Shown: one piece after another, positions 15,876-23,274 of the stretch | How positions within the stretch are numbered: the first letter of the stretch is position 1 | Layout: each line of letters starts with the position of its first letter | Source of the DNA: JAGYLJ01 sp034661035 | GTDB lineage: Bacteria > Patescibacteriota > Minisyncoccia > Phycocordibacterales > UBA12079 | DNA: 27,618 nt | Direction of reading: 5' to 3' | Assembly (NCBI GenBank): GCA_034661035.1 | Contig: JAYEKM010000025.1 | Location: forward strand, 1-27,618 | Notes under the pieces: model-generated | The model's input: the letters and a program-made list of their open reading frames with translations, nothing else | Database searches by the model: none | What the model was told of the DNA's origin: nothing | Translations under genes and position numbers: made by a program

Positions 15876-16010
15876 ATGGACAAATTGAAGCTGAAGAAGA
15901 AGTCTCAATGGCGTTGGAAAAATTTTTTTGTTGGTGTTGTAACGGGGATTATGCTAATTTTGTTGGGTTCTTGCTTTGGGAATTTACTTGTGAGGGCAAC
16001 TTTTCAATGA
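15876..16010 (+). CDS. 44-aa peptide with a lipobox-like motif
   Basis: GGAGGAG lies 5 nt before ATG. Residues 1-16 are basic (KLKLKKKSQWRWK), 17-32 hydrophobic, and LLGSC at 29-33 fits a lipobox. If processed, the mature product would be a lipid-linked 12-mer beginning with Cys33. Small lipopeptides of this sort include bacteriocin release proteins and pheromone precursors, but nothing here selects between them. A terminator follows at 16023-16049. Confidence 0.6.
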   Translation: MDKLKLKKKSQWRWKNFFVGVVTGIMLILLGSCFGNLLVRATFQ

Positions 16011-16022
16011 AATTTGTGGAGG

Positions 16023-16049
16023 GCAGATGTTTTGTGTCTGCACTTTTTT
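16023..16049 (+). terminator. Terminator after the small-peptide operon
   Basis: GCAGA (16023-16027) pairs with TCTGC (16037-16041), followed by a T-run at 16044-16049. Confidence 0.65.
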
Positions 16050-16087
16050 ATTCCATTAGAAAATAAAAGTTGGTTAAGAAAAACAGA

Positions 16088-16119
16088 GGGATTTTGGCGG
16101 AGCCAAAATCCCTTTTTTT
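16088..16119 (+). terminator. Strong intrinsic terminator
   Basis: An 11-bp perfect stem (16088-16098 with 16102-16112), loop GGA and seven T. This is a second stop before the 16S region. Confidence 0.9.
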
Positions 16120-16576
16120 GTTGCAATTATTTTATTTTTCGTTATAATAACTGGGACTTCTTGAAAATAAGCTTCTATCGAAATTCCCATAATTTCGGCT
16201 ACAAAGTGAAATTATCAAAAAGACTTATCTCGATAAGACTTTTCTCTAATTTAACTTTTCGCTCGAAATATGAAAATTTCAATTAAAAGTTATTTACGAA
16301 GAAGTCCCTGGCCCTTTGAAAATGAAATAATTCTAGATTATCGTTTAATTACGATATCTAACATTGTACATGTCTATAATATATCGTGCGAGATAGTATA
16401 GACAAAAAACAACCTTTGATGATTTCAAATAAAAATTTAAAGAAGCTAGAATCAAACTTGAAAGAAAATAAATAGAGCTCTTTCTCTTGTTTCGTTTCTC
16501 TAAAGTAAAAAGGTAAATTTGTTTCTTGACCAATATGGACAGGTTCAGATTTACCGAAAAATTGTTTACAATTTTT
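16120..16576. other. Region upstream of the 16S gene without a convincing gene
   Basis: AT-rich. An ORF at 16014-16286 is not supported: it runs through two terminators and has no ribosome binding site. Two structures are visible. TGTCTATA (16371-16378) and TATAGACA (16397-16404) form an inverted repeat that contains TATAAT at 16375-16380. GGTAAAT (16512-16518) pairs with ATTTACC (16549-16555) just before the rRNA. The rRNA promoter must lie here, but I cannot place it with a good -35/-10 pair. Confidence 0.6.
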
Positions 16577-16759
16577 TTATGATAGAGTTTGATCCTAGCT
16601 CAGGATGAACGCTGGCGGCGTGGATAAGGCATGCAAGTCGAACGACCTCTTCGGAGGGAGTGGCGAACTGGGTAGTAACAGGTGGGTATGAACTCAAGAG
16701 TCAGGAATAGCTTATCGAAAGATAAGGTAATACCTGATATCCCTACGGGGGAAAGATTT

Positions 16760-16918
16760 AAGGTTAATGAACAAATAGTTTATGTGTATCGATTTGATAT
16801 TTGTGTTAGATTTACAATAAAAAGTTTTGGAAGATATCGAGATATCTTAAACAACTTTTTGTTTAAAGATAATATGAATATAAATTTGAGAAATGTGAAA
16901 TATTTGTTTATTGACCTT
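16760..16918 (+). other. AT-rich helix-10 extension in 16S rRNA
   Basis: An 18-nt arm (16760-16777) pairs with 16901-16918, allowing G-U. Further AT-rich pairing runs inward to a tip at AGATAT/ATATCT. It sits where E. coli helix 10 is short. An ORF across it (16682-16930) is a by-product. Confidence 0.75.
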
Positions 16919-17454
16919 TATCGCTCTTGAATCAGCCTGCTTAGTATCAGCTTGTTGGTAAGGTAATGGCTTACCAAGGCTATGACGCTTAGGGGAGGTG
17001 AGAGCCTGGCCCCCACCATTGGAACTGAGACACTGTCCAAACTCCTACGGGAGGCTGCAGTCGAGAATCTTCCGCAATGCACGAAAGTGTGACGGAGCGA
17101 CGCCGCGTGATTGATGAAGCTCTTCGGAGTGTAAAGGTCTTTTATGAGTGAAGAAGTTTATTGACATTAGCTCATGAATAAGGGGCTGCTAACCTCGTGC
17201 CAGCAGCAGCGGTAATACGAGGGCCCCAAGCGTTATCCGGAATCATTGGGCGTAAAGGGTGTGTAGGCGGTTTAGTTAGTCTTATGTTAAAGCCTTGGGC
17301 TCAACCCAAGATCTGCATGAGAAACGGCTAAACTAGAGAGTGTGAGGGGTGAATGGAACTCATAGTGTAGGGGTGAAATCCGTTGATATTATGGGGAACA
17401 CCAAAAGCGAAGGCAATTCACTGGCGCATTTCTGACGCTGAGACACGAAACCCA

Positions 17455-17488
<34 letters not shown>

Positions 17489-17831
17489 TGGGCCTAAACG
17501 ATGTTCACTAACTTTTCGGAGTATCGACCCTCTGAGAGGTACAGCTAACGCGTTAAGTGAACCGCCTGGGTAGTACGAGCGCAAGCTTAAAACTCAAAGG
17601 AATAGACGGGGACTCGCACAAGCGGTGGATCACGTGGCTTAATTCGACAATCCACGAAGAACCTTACCAAGGCTAGATATTTAACTGAAAGCTCTAAGAA
17701 ACTAGAGCCCTCTCACAAGGACAGTTAAACAGGTGTTGCATGGCCGTCGTCAGTTCGTGACTTGAGTTGTTCTCTTAAGTGAGGAAACGAACGCAACCCT
17801 TATCGTCTGTTATACGTGTCAGGCGAGACTG

Positions 17832-17990
17832 CCCAGCACTTTGAGCACAAGCTCAAAGTGCGAGTTAAAAGTTTATAAAGTTCATAAAGTCAAAAGTTAG
17901 AAAAATTTGCTTCGCAAATTTTTCACTTTACAGACTTTAGACTTTAGACTTTTGACTTGCACTTTGTTCGCTTGCGAACAAAGTGCTGGG
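17832..17990 (+). other. Helix-40 insertion in 16S rRNA built from a dispersed repeat
   Basis: CCCAGCACTTTG (17832-17843) pairs with CAAAGTGCTGGG (17979-17990), replacing the usual short helix 40. Inside are three hairpins: GCACTTTGAGC/GCTCAAAGTGC, a long middle one capped by AAATTTGC/GCAAATTT, and GCACTTTGTTCGC/GCGAACAAAGTGC. The middle part (about 17862-17958) matches the 16S trailer and the secD-secF repeat. It may stay in the rRNA or be excised as an intervening sequence. Confidence 0.8.
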
Positions 17991-18358
17991 AGGAAGGTGG
18001 GGATGACGCCAGGTCAGCATGACCCTTGATGCCTTGGGCTGCTCACATGATACAATGGGTGTGACAACGGGTTGCGACGAAGTAATTCTGAGCTAATCCT
18101 TTAAACACATCCCCAGTTCGGATTGAGGGCTGCAATTCGCCCTCATGAAGTTGGAATCGCTAGTAATCGCAGGTCAGCTATACTGCGGTGAATACGTTCT
18201 CGAGTCTTGTACTCACCGCCCGTCAAGTCAAGGGAGCCGGGGGTACCCGACAGTCGTCTTAATGACGAACTAAGGTAAATTCGGTAACAAGGACTAAGTC
18301 GTAACAAGGTACGGCTACCGGAAGGTGGTCGTGGATTATTTCAAATTGAACGTGCCGA

Positions 18359-18583
18359 CATTGTCGTAAGACAATGCCTAGTCAAAAGTTCATAAAGTCC
18401 ATAAAGTTCATAAAGTCAAAAAATTTGCTTTGCAAATTTTTCACTTTACAGACTTTTAACTTTCAGCTTTTAACTAGTCTTTTCTTTCAGAAAAGACGGT
18501 TTAAACGGTGGATACTCATATCTAATATGAGAAGGTGTTGATCTCGGAGCCTTAAGTTGAGATCTGTTGAAACGAAACAACAG
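18359..18583 (+). other. Structured 16S trailer with repeat and a 23S-like start
   Basis: After CATTGTC/GACAATG (18359-18376), the repeat at about 18380-18476 shares 34 of 35 nt (18422-18456 versus 17904-17938) with the 16S insert. Then come GTCTTTTC/GAAAAGAC, ACGGTGGATAC (from 18505), CTCATAT/ATATGAG (18515-18531), GATCTC/GAGATC (18540-18564) and CTGTTG/CAACAG (18564-18583). GGTGGAT followed by a hairpin and GAAGG recalls the 5' end of 23S rRNA, but it stops after about 100 nt. Confidence 0.55.
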
Positions 18584-18591
18584 AAAGAGTT

Positions 18592-18640
18592 TTCAAAATA
18601 AAAAGACGACAAGCTATGCTTGTCGTCTTTTTATTTTGAA
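18592..18640 (+). terminator. Terminator of the 16S transcript
   Basis: A 23-bp perfect stem (18592-18614 with 18618-18640, loop TAT) includes a T-run. It separates the 16S gene from any downstream rRNA. Confidence 0.92.
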
Positions 18641-18711
18641 TTATAGATTTTGAATTTTAAATTTTAAATTAAAACAAATTTTGGCTTTGCCAATGTCCTT
18701 TTTCTTTTGGA

Positions 18712-18787
18712 TTATATGCAAAGCATATAATTCCATCGCTCGGATTATGTGAAAATTCATTTTCACAAATCCTCGCTCGAAATTATA
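18712..18787. repeat. Two-hairpin repeat element, copy 2
   Basis: TTATATG/CATATAA (18712-18730) is followed by GGATT..TGTGAAAA pairing with TTTTCACA..ATCC, then CTCGAAATTAT. It has the same order and spacing as 5363-5439. AT-rich filler (18641-18711) with a small TTGGC/GCCAA hairpin precedes it. Confidence 0.7.
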
Positions 18788-18807
18788 GATTTTAAATTTT
18801 AAATTTC

Positions 18808-18826
18808 TGGAGGTTCAACCTCCAGA
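18808..18826. repeat. Palindrome of the GGAGGT/ACCTCC family
   Basis: CTGGAGGTT and AACCTCCAG surround a single C. It is an intergenic relative of the palindromes in miaA and at 25399. Confidence 0.75.
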
Positions 18827-18858
18827 TTCCTATAAAACCCCCAGTATTATATATGAAA

Positions 18859-19126
18859 GAGGTCCGACTCCTCCTCGTCGGCGGACATGCTCTTAGCTTC
18901 TATAAATAATCTTTTAAACCAAAATAGTGCAGTTAACTGCACTATTTCTAAATTTACCAAACTTCTCAGAGCCCAGAAAACTTTAAGAGAATTCTTTTAG
19001 CACCACTGTTGAACTTGTCCGCCTTAGGAGGAGTCCGTCTTCTAGTTTGAGGTCCAACCTCTTAGCTAAGATAAATGTTACCTTTAGCCACTGCGCATTG
19101 TATTACCACTGCCGAGGTTGGACCTC
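18859..19126. mobile_element. MITE-like dispersed repeat, copy B
   Basis: 268 bp from GAGGTCCGAC to GTTGGACCTC. Same core as copies A and C, with the 26-nt palindrome at 18922-18947. It shares with copy C an extended right part (CTAGTTTGA-GTCCAA, then TTAG-TAAGATAA). No ORF. Confidence 0.85.
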
Positions 19127-19143
19127 TAATTATTAAAAAAGTA

Positions 19144-19539
19144 TTATTTCAACTTATAAGTAACCCCTCTACCACTTTCTCCAATTTGCTCAATTTTCCC
19201 TTCATCCTCCAACTCATTTAAATATTTCCTAGCTGTCTGGTCAGATACATCCAATAACTCCTCAATTTCATTACGGGTTACTCCTACTACTTCTACTCCA
19301 AGATTACAGTTTTGTAGTTGCTTTTGGTGGTCCATTTCCTTTTTAATAAATTTCAAGATTCGGTCTTTCCGACTAGCAGTCCGTTCCTCCAAAGCCTCCC
19401 GAGATTCCTCCTGCATCTCCTTCCTTTCACTCTCCGACCTCGGAGCAAACACTTTCCCGTCACTACCACCAGCACCAAAAAATCTCCCCTTAACATAGAA
19501 CCCCAAACTTATTCCCGCAATAAAAAATAATATTTCCAT
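19144..19539 (-). CDS. Membrane-anchored winged-helix DNA-binding protein
   Basis: 131 aa. One N-terminal helix (about 2-18, EILFFIAGISLGFYV) is followed by a Gly/Ser-rich link, a charged coiled-coil stretch (about 33-70), and a winged HTH domain at about 80-131 (VTRNEIEELLDVSDQTARKY as the helix-turn-helix, YLNELEDEGKIEQIGESGRG as helix plus wing). It may regulate transcription from the membrane or tether DNA; no target can be read. TAGAAT (minus strand, 19546-19551) ends 6 nt before ATG and no Shine-Dalgarno is present, so the mRNA is probably leaderless. Confidence 0.78.
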   Translation of the reverse strand: MEILFFIAGISLGFYVKGRFFGAGGSDGKVFAPRSESERKEMQEESREALEERTASRKDRILKFIKKEMDHQKQLQNCNLGVEVVGVTRNEIEELLDVSDQTARKYLNELEDEGKIEQIGESGRGVTYKLK

Positions 19540-19614
19540 AATTTTATTCTACCACATCTATTCCTCTTCGTCTGGTCACTTTTCCTTTTTATATGACTTT
19601 GATAACATCTATAT

Positions 19615-20085
19615 ATGACTATTAGAGAATTTAAACAAAGCGATCAAAAGGCAGTTGAAGAAATCTTTGCTTTATACTGGACTGACCCAGAGTTTCTTCA
19701 AGAACTTTCCGATGAGTTGCTGTCATTTTTAAAAACAGGCTTAACTAAAGACCTAGGCTTTTTTGTGTCTGAAGAAAATGATGAAATTACAGGAATTGTT
19801 GGTTTCAAAAAATTAGCTGATTATTTTAAACCATATACAAAAACAGATAATCCGATTGAACTATATGTCATTGCTGTAAAAAATAAATGGAAGGGAGTTG
19901 GAAAGAAATTAAAAATAAAATTAATTGAGGAGGCAGAAAAAATGCAATTTGGTGAAATTCTTTTTTTCAGCCCCAACTCACACTCTGAGTCATGGAACTT
20001 CCACGATTCATTAGGTTTTGAAAGAGCCGGAGAAATAACCCCACCCAACGACAAACCCGGCCAAATCTGGAGAAAAGTTTTGTAA
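19615..20085 (+). CDS. GNAT-family N-acetyltransferase
   Basis: 156 aa. It begins MTIREFKQSDQKAVEEIF, the usual GNAT beta1-alpha1, and carries motif A as IELYVIAVKNKWKGVGKKLKIKLIEEA (acetyl-CoA pyrophosphate binding), and motif B as SWNFHDSLGFERAGEI. It would acetylate an amine; the acceptor is unknown. TAACAT ends 6 nt before ATG, with no Shine-Dalgarno. Confidence 0.85.
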   Translation: MTIREFKQSDQKAVEEIFALYWTDPEFLQELSDELLSFLKTGLTKDLGFFVSEENDEITGIVGFKKLADYFKPYTKTDNPIELYVIAVKNKWKGVGKKLKIKLIEEAEKMQFGEILFFSPNSHSESWNFHDSLGFERAGEITPPNDKPGQIWRKVL

Positions 20086-20090
20086 ATCCA

Positions 20091-20125
20091 AGTTACCCAC
20101 AGAATCCTTAGAGCTTACCTGTCCG
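20091..20125. repeat. Fragment of the palindrome-associated repeat
   Basis: GTTACCCACAGAATCCTTAG reverse-complements the right flank of the second miaA palindrome. CCTGTCC-GAT-AGGCAGG lies next to it and resembles pieces in the MITE copies. The rest of the gap to 20245 contains TACAAT at 20194-20199 as a possible -10 box and a short frame from ATG 20214. Confidence 0.6.
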
Positions 20126-20245
20126 ATAGGCAGGATTGAACATCTAAGTGATTAGGGTAGAGATTTTCTAGAGTGAGGTGTAGAATTAGGATATACAATT
20201 AAAATATAAATAATATGAATTTAGGAAGCAAAACCTTTTAAAATT

Positions 20246-21097
20246 ATGGAATTAAAAAAACCAGATTATTATCTTTATATAGATGATTCAGGGAGTAGAC
20301 ATCCTGATAGACAAGATTTTATTGATCGTGATGATAAATTAGACCATTTTGCTTTAGGCGGAGTTTTAATTGCAACGGAAGATAAAGAAATAATTAAAGA
20401 AAAGTATGAAAATTTTTGTAAAAAATGGGATATAAATTACGCTTTACATTCTTCTGATATAAGAGGAATGAGAAATGATTTTTCTTGGCTTGAAGAGAGT
20501 ACAAAAAATAAAGAAAAATTTCAAGATGAAATGAGTAAATTTTTAGTATCCTTGCCTGTTATGGGTTTTGCGAGTGTTATTTACAGGCCAGGATACAATA
20601 AAAGATATAAAGAAAAATATGGAAATAACCGCTGGATGATGTGTAAAACAGCTTACAATATTTTAATAGAGAGAGTTGTTAAACATCTTAAAAAAACAAA
20701 AAGTACTATGTATGTTCGTTTTGAAGAAGCTGGTAAAAAAGAAAATATTGCAATTTATGAGTATAGTAAGGAATTAAAAAATAAAGGACATCCGTTTGAT
20801 CCAGAAACAGCATTGAGATATGATCCTGTTGATAAAGAGGATTATAAAGAAATCATATTAGGTGAGCCAAAAAGAAAAAGAAAGTGGAATTTGTTTGTTC
20901 AAATAGCTGATTTGTATTTATATCCAATGGCAAAAGGTAGATACGATGCGGAGTTTCTGCCTTGGAAAATGTTACAGAAGTACGGTAGGGTTATAGATGC
21001 TCATCTGCCCGAAGTTAGTTTAGATATTGAGGGTATTAAATATAGTTGTTTTGAAGATTTTGATAATTTAGAAAGCAAAAAACCTAAGCAAGCTTAG
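20246..21097 (+). CDS. DUF3800 family protein
   Basis: 283 aa. The N-terminus YYLYIDDSGSRHP is the DUF3800 signature (Y-x-D-(D/E)-S-G), followed by FALGGVLI, LHSSDIR at about 68-74, and a late VQIADLYLYPMAKGR. The family has a ribonuclease H-like fold with acidic residues (here Asp13 and Asp14) and is common near mobile and defence genes; its biochemical role is unsettled. A 10-bp hairpin (21080-21101) covers the stop codon. No Shine-Dalgarno is seen. The next gene encodes an AAA ATPase 237 nt away. Confidence 0.82.
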   Translation: MELKKPDYYLYIDDSGSRHPDRQDFIDRDDKLDHFALGGVLIATEDKEIIKEKYENFCKKWDINYALHSSDIRGMRNDFSWLEESTKNKEKFQDEMSKFLVSLPVMGFASVIYRPGYNKRYKEKYGNNRWMMCKTAYNILIERVVKHLKKTKSTMYVRFEEAGKKENIAIYEYSKELKNKGHPFDPETALRYDPVDKEDYKEIILGEPKRKRKWNLFVQIADLYLYPMAKGRYDAEFLPWKMLQKYGRVIDAHLPEVSLDIEGIKYSCFEDFDNLESKKPKQA

Positions 21098-21334
21098 GTT
21101 TGATGCCGGCTCGCAAACGCGAACCCCGGGGCTTACGCCCGATACTTATAATGTATCATAAGGTGTTGAAGAAAAGCAAGCGAAAGCTAAAAAATTTGTG
21201 GATAGGGTAAAATATTTTCTCTTAGAAAATATTTTACCCTATCCACAAAAAAAGTCAATGTCAAACTTTTTAATAAGATGAAAACTAAGACTTGAAGAAG
21301 AATAAAAAATTATTATTTAAATATAAATAAAACA
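21098..21334. repeat. GC-rich hairpin block and 26-bp perfect hairpin
   Basis: At 21104-21165 a GC-rich island holds GGCTCGC/GCGAACC, CGGG/CCCG and GATAC/GTATC hairpins. At 21195-21249 a perfect 26-bp stem with loop CTT contains GGGTAAAATATTTTCT and its complement, a relative of the hairpins before thrS and xth. A-runs on the left and on the right mean it lacks the T-run of a plus-strand terminator. No gene is seen. Confidence 0.7.
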
Positions 21335-22522
21335 ATGATTGAAACAATTAAAATAACAGGAAAAAGTAATTCCATACCCAATGGTTTTAAATTGTCTGGG
21401 TTAGGAACCCTGACAATTATTACTGGTGAAAATAATGCAGGAAAAACTAATTTTATAAATGCTGTTTATAATAAAACTAAAGCTGATTTTGATACAGAAG
21501 AAGATCCTGAGATAATTTATATTAAAGCTGAGAATATTAAACCATCAGCAGACGTACTTTCTCATTCTAAAGATAGCGCTTGGCTTATAGATAATTTGGC
21601 AAACTTGTTTGCTAATTTAGAACTAGATTTAGAATTAAAAGACGAGCATGAAGACAGTGCTATTGGTATATTAAAAGACATACAAGAAGAAACTAATAAG
21701 AATCTTAAAGATTTTTCTGGATGCAGTAGTCATGAGTGTATTATAAATATAGGTGTTGATAGTGAAGAAGAAGGTGATAGAACAAAATTAAGTGCTAAAA
21801 CAATTATTAGAGCTTTGATTGATTCTATAGAAATAAGTGAAATCTTAGGAAATGGTGATAAAAAAGATAGAAAATTGGATGATTTAGGACAAGGTACCCA
21901 AAGATTAATAGTAATCTCTGTATTAAAAGCCTACCTGGATATTTTATTGAAAAGTGAATTATTGCTTAATAAGCCTATTCTTATTTTGTTTGAAGAACCT
22001 GAAATTTATTTACATCCTAAATTGAAAAGAACTCTAAATTCAACTTTGGAAAAGATATCCGAATTAGATAACCACCAAGTTATAATTACAACACATGATT
22101 CATATTTCACTTTCCCACCATTAAATGAAAATTTAAATAAAAAAACTTTTTCTTTTATAAAAAAAGAAGATGGCGATACAGATATTTTAGAAGAAGGATT
22201 AATTAGTGGGATAGAAGATGAATTACTTTTTATTTTTTTATATTCAAAGATGGAAGATGAATATAAAGATAAAATTGATAGTATAGAAGTAGGAAATATT
22301 AAGAATCGGGTTTATAAAAAAGGTGATGGGTCAAAGCCCAATCTTAGTAATTTAGAATACATAAGACATCAAATACATCACAGTGGAGACAATCCAAATA
22401 CTTTTAGATGTGGAGTTTTAATGGAAAGTGAAAATATACCTGAAGGCAAAAATTACTATACTCAAAAAGAACTTTCAGAAGCTATTGAAAAAATGAGTCA
22501 AATTATAGGAAACAAAGGTTAA
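21335..22522 (+). CDS. AAA/ABC-type ATPase with C-terminal HEPN-like RxxxxH motif
   Basis: 395 aa. Walker A GENNAGKTN is at 31-39, an ABC-like signature GQGTQR at 185-190, Walker B ILILFEEPEIYLHP at 215-228, and the switch His in ITTHD at 254. This is the OLD/AAA_21-like architecture in which the ATPase heads dimerise. Near the C-terminus YIRHQIHHSGDNP contains R344-x4-H349, matching the Rx4-6H motif of HEPN ribonucleases; such ATPase-HEPN fusions occur among abortive-infection proteins. That function is an inference. No TOPRIM nuclease domain is seen. No Shine-Dalgarno. Confidence 0.8.
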   Translation: MIETIKITGKSNSIPNGFKLSGLGTLTIITGENNAGKTNFINAVYNKTKADFDTEEDPEIIYIKAENIKPSADVLSHSKDSAWLIDNLANLFANLELDLELKDEHEDSAIGILKDIQEETNKNLKDFSGCSSHECIINIGVDSEEEGDRTKLSAKTIIRALIDSIEISEILGNGDKKDRKLDDLGQGTQRLIVISVLKAYLDILLKSELLLNKPILILFEEPEIYLHPKLKRTLNSTLEKISELDNHQVIITTHDSYFTFPPLNENLNKKTFSFIKKEDGDTDILEEGLISGIEDELLFIFLYSKMEDEYKDKIDSIEVGNIKNRVYKKGDGSKPNLSNLEYIRHQIHHSGDNPNTFRCGVLMESENIPEGKNYYTQKELSEAIEKMSQIIGNKG

Positions 22523-22592
22523 GGAAAAAGTCTCATATTTTAGTTTTTATATTTAATGTGTACTATGTAATACCCAAAACCTCAACCCATGC

Positions 22593-22598
22593 TACAAT
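22593..22598 (+). promoter_or_regulatory. -10 box of the Nudix gene, probably leaderless
   Basis: TACAAT ends 7 nt before ATG 22606. The surrounding 35 nt (22576-22610) match 23123-23157 at 30 positions, a duplicated promoter-start segment. Confidence 0.6.
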
Positions 22599-22605
22599 AA
22601 CCTCA

Positions 22606-23124
22606 ATGAAAATCTTAAAAGACAAAGACATTTTCAAAAATCCAGAACATCAAGAACCAGATTCTTATAAAGACAGACCAACTGTGAAAATAATTGTTAA
22701 AAATGACAAAGGGGAGATTGCTCTAATCACTAACCCTATTCACAATTTTTTTCTTTTGCCAGGCGGGGGAGCGGAAAGTAGTGATTTAGAAAAGGAAGCT
22801 GAAAGAGAAGCGTTAGAAGAAATTAATTATCATACAAAGATAGTAAAAGAAATCGACAAAATAGAGGAATTTCGGAATAGAAATACAAAACACTGCATAA
22901 CCACTTGTTTTTTAGCTGAAGCAGTTAAAGAAAATGATAAAGATTTAAGAACAGAGGAAGAAAAGAAAAATGGACTTGTGGTTCAGTGGTTTGAATTAAA
23001 CAAAGCTTTAGAGATATTAGAAAATCAAACAGAAAAAGTTAAAAACGAAGAAGTTAAATTTTATAACACAGCCTTTAATATAATTAGAGACTTTTACTTT
23101 TTAAATCTGTATAAGGAAAGGTAA
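22606..23124 (+). CDS. Nudix hydrolase
   Basis: 172 aa from ATG 22606; an upstream GTG frame to 22558 runs through the promoter. The Nudix box is visible as LLPGGGAESS followed by EAEREALEEINY. It differs from the consensus in spacing by one residue, and Asn replaces the last Gly, while the metal-binding REALEE is kept. The family cleaves nucleoside diphosphate-linked compounds; the substrate is unknown. It has a charged C-terminal tail. Confidence 0.82.
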   Translation: MKILKDKDIFKNPEHQEPDSYKDRPTVKIIVKNDKGEIALITNPIHNFFLLPGGGAESSDLEKEAEREALEEINYHTKIVKEIDKIEEFRNRNTKHCITTCFLAEAVKENDKDLRTEEEKKNGLVVQWFELNKALEILENQTEKVKNEEVKFYNTAFNIIRDFYFLNLYKER

Positions 23125-23149
23125 AACCTCAATCCATGCTACAATAAAA
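23123..23149 (+). promoter_or_regulatory. Promoter of the SNase gene (duplicate of 22576)
   Basis: TGCTACAAT, with the same flanks as the Nudix promoter, precedes an ATG at 23153 that opens an 8-codon frame (MNPVRDLV, ending 23179), so the transcript starts with a tiny uORF. Confidence 0.55.
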
Positions 23150-23158
23150 CTAATGAAT

Positions 23159-23274
23159 CCCGTTAGAGATTTGGTGTAGAACAAATCAATTTTATTTTGA
23201 ATATAAGTAACGGGAATAAATATTATTAATTTAATTCGAGGACGTTTATCTAAGGATAAACTATCTCTAACGGG
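23159..23274 (+). repeat. CCCGTTAGAG leader stem before the SNase gene
   Basis: CCCGTTAGAGAT (23159-23170) pairs with ATCTCTAACGGG (23263-23274), which ends at the base before ATG. A second AACGGG at 23209-23214 can compete for the same CCCGTT. GTTTATC/GATAAAC (23244-23261) forms an inner hairpin. A similar leader lies at 27361-27405. Confidence 0.75.

Noticed and set aside
16014..16286. 90-aa ORF upstream of the 16S gene
   Set aside because: It runs through two intrinsic terminators, has no start signal, and its protein shows no domain-like pattern.
16682..16930. 82-aa ORF on the plus strand
   Set aside because: It lies inside the 16S rRNA gene and its helix-10 insert. The composition follows the rRNA pairing and there is no ribosome binding site. 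It is not a homing endonuclease by length or motif.
21104..21165. tRNA gene
   Set aside because: A GGTTCG-like string occurs on the minus strand, but no acceptor stem, anticodon arm or correct spacing can be drawn.
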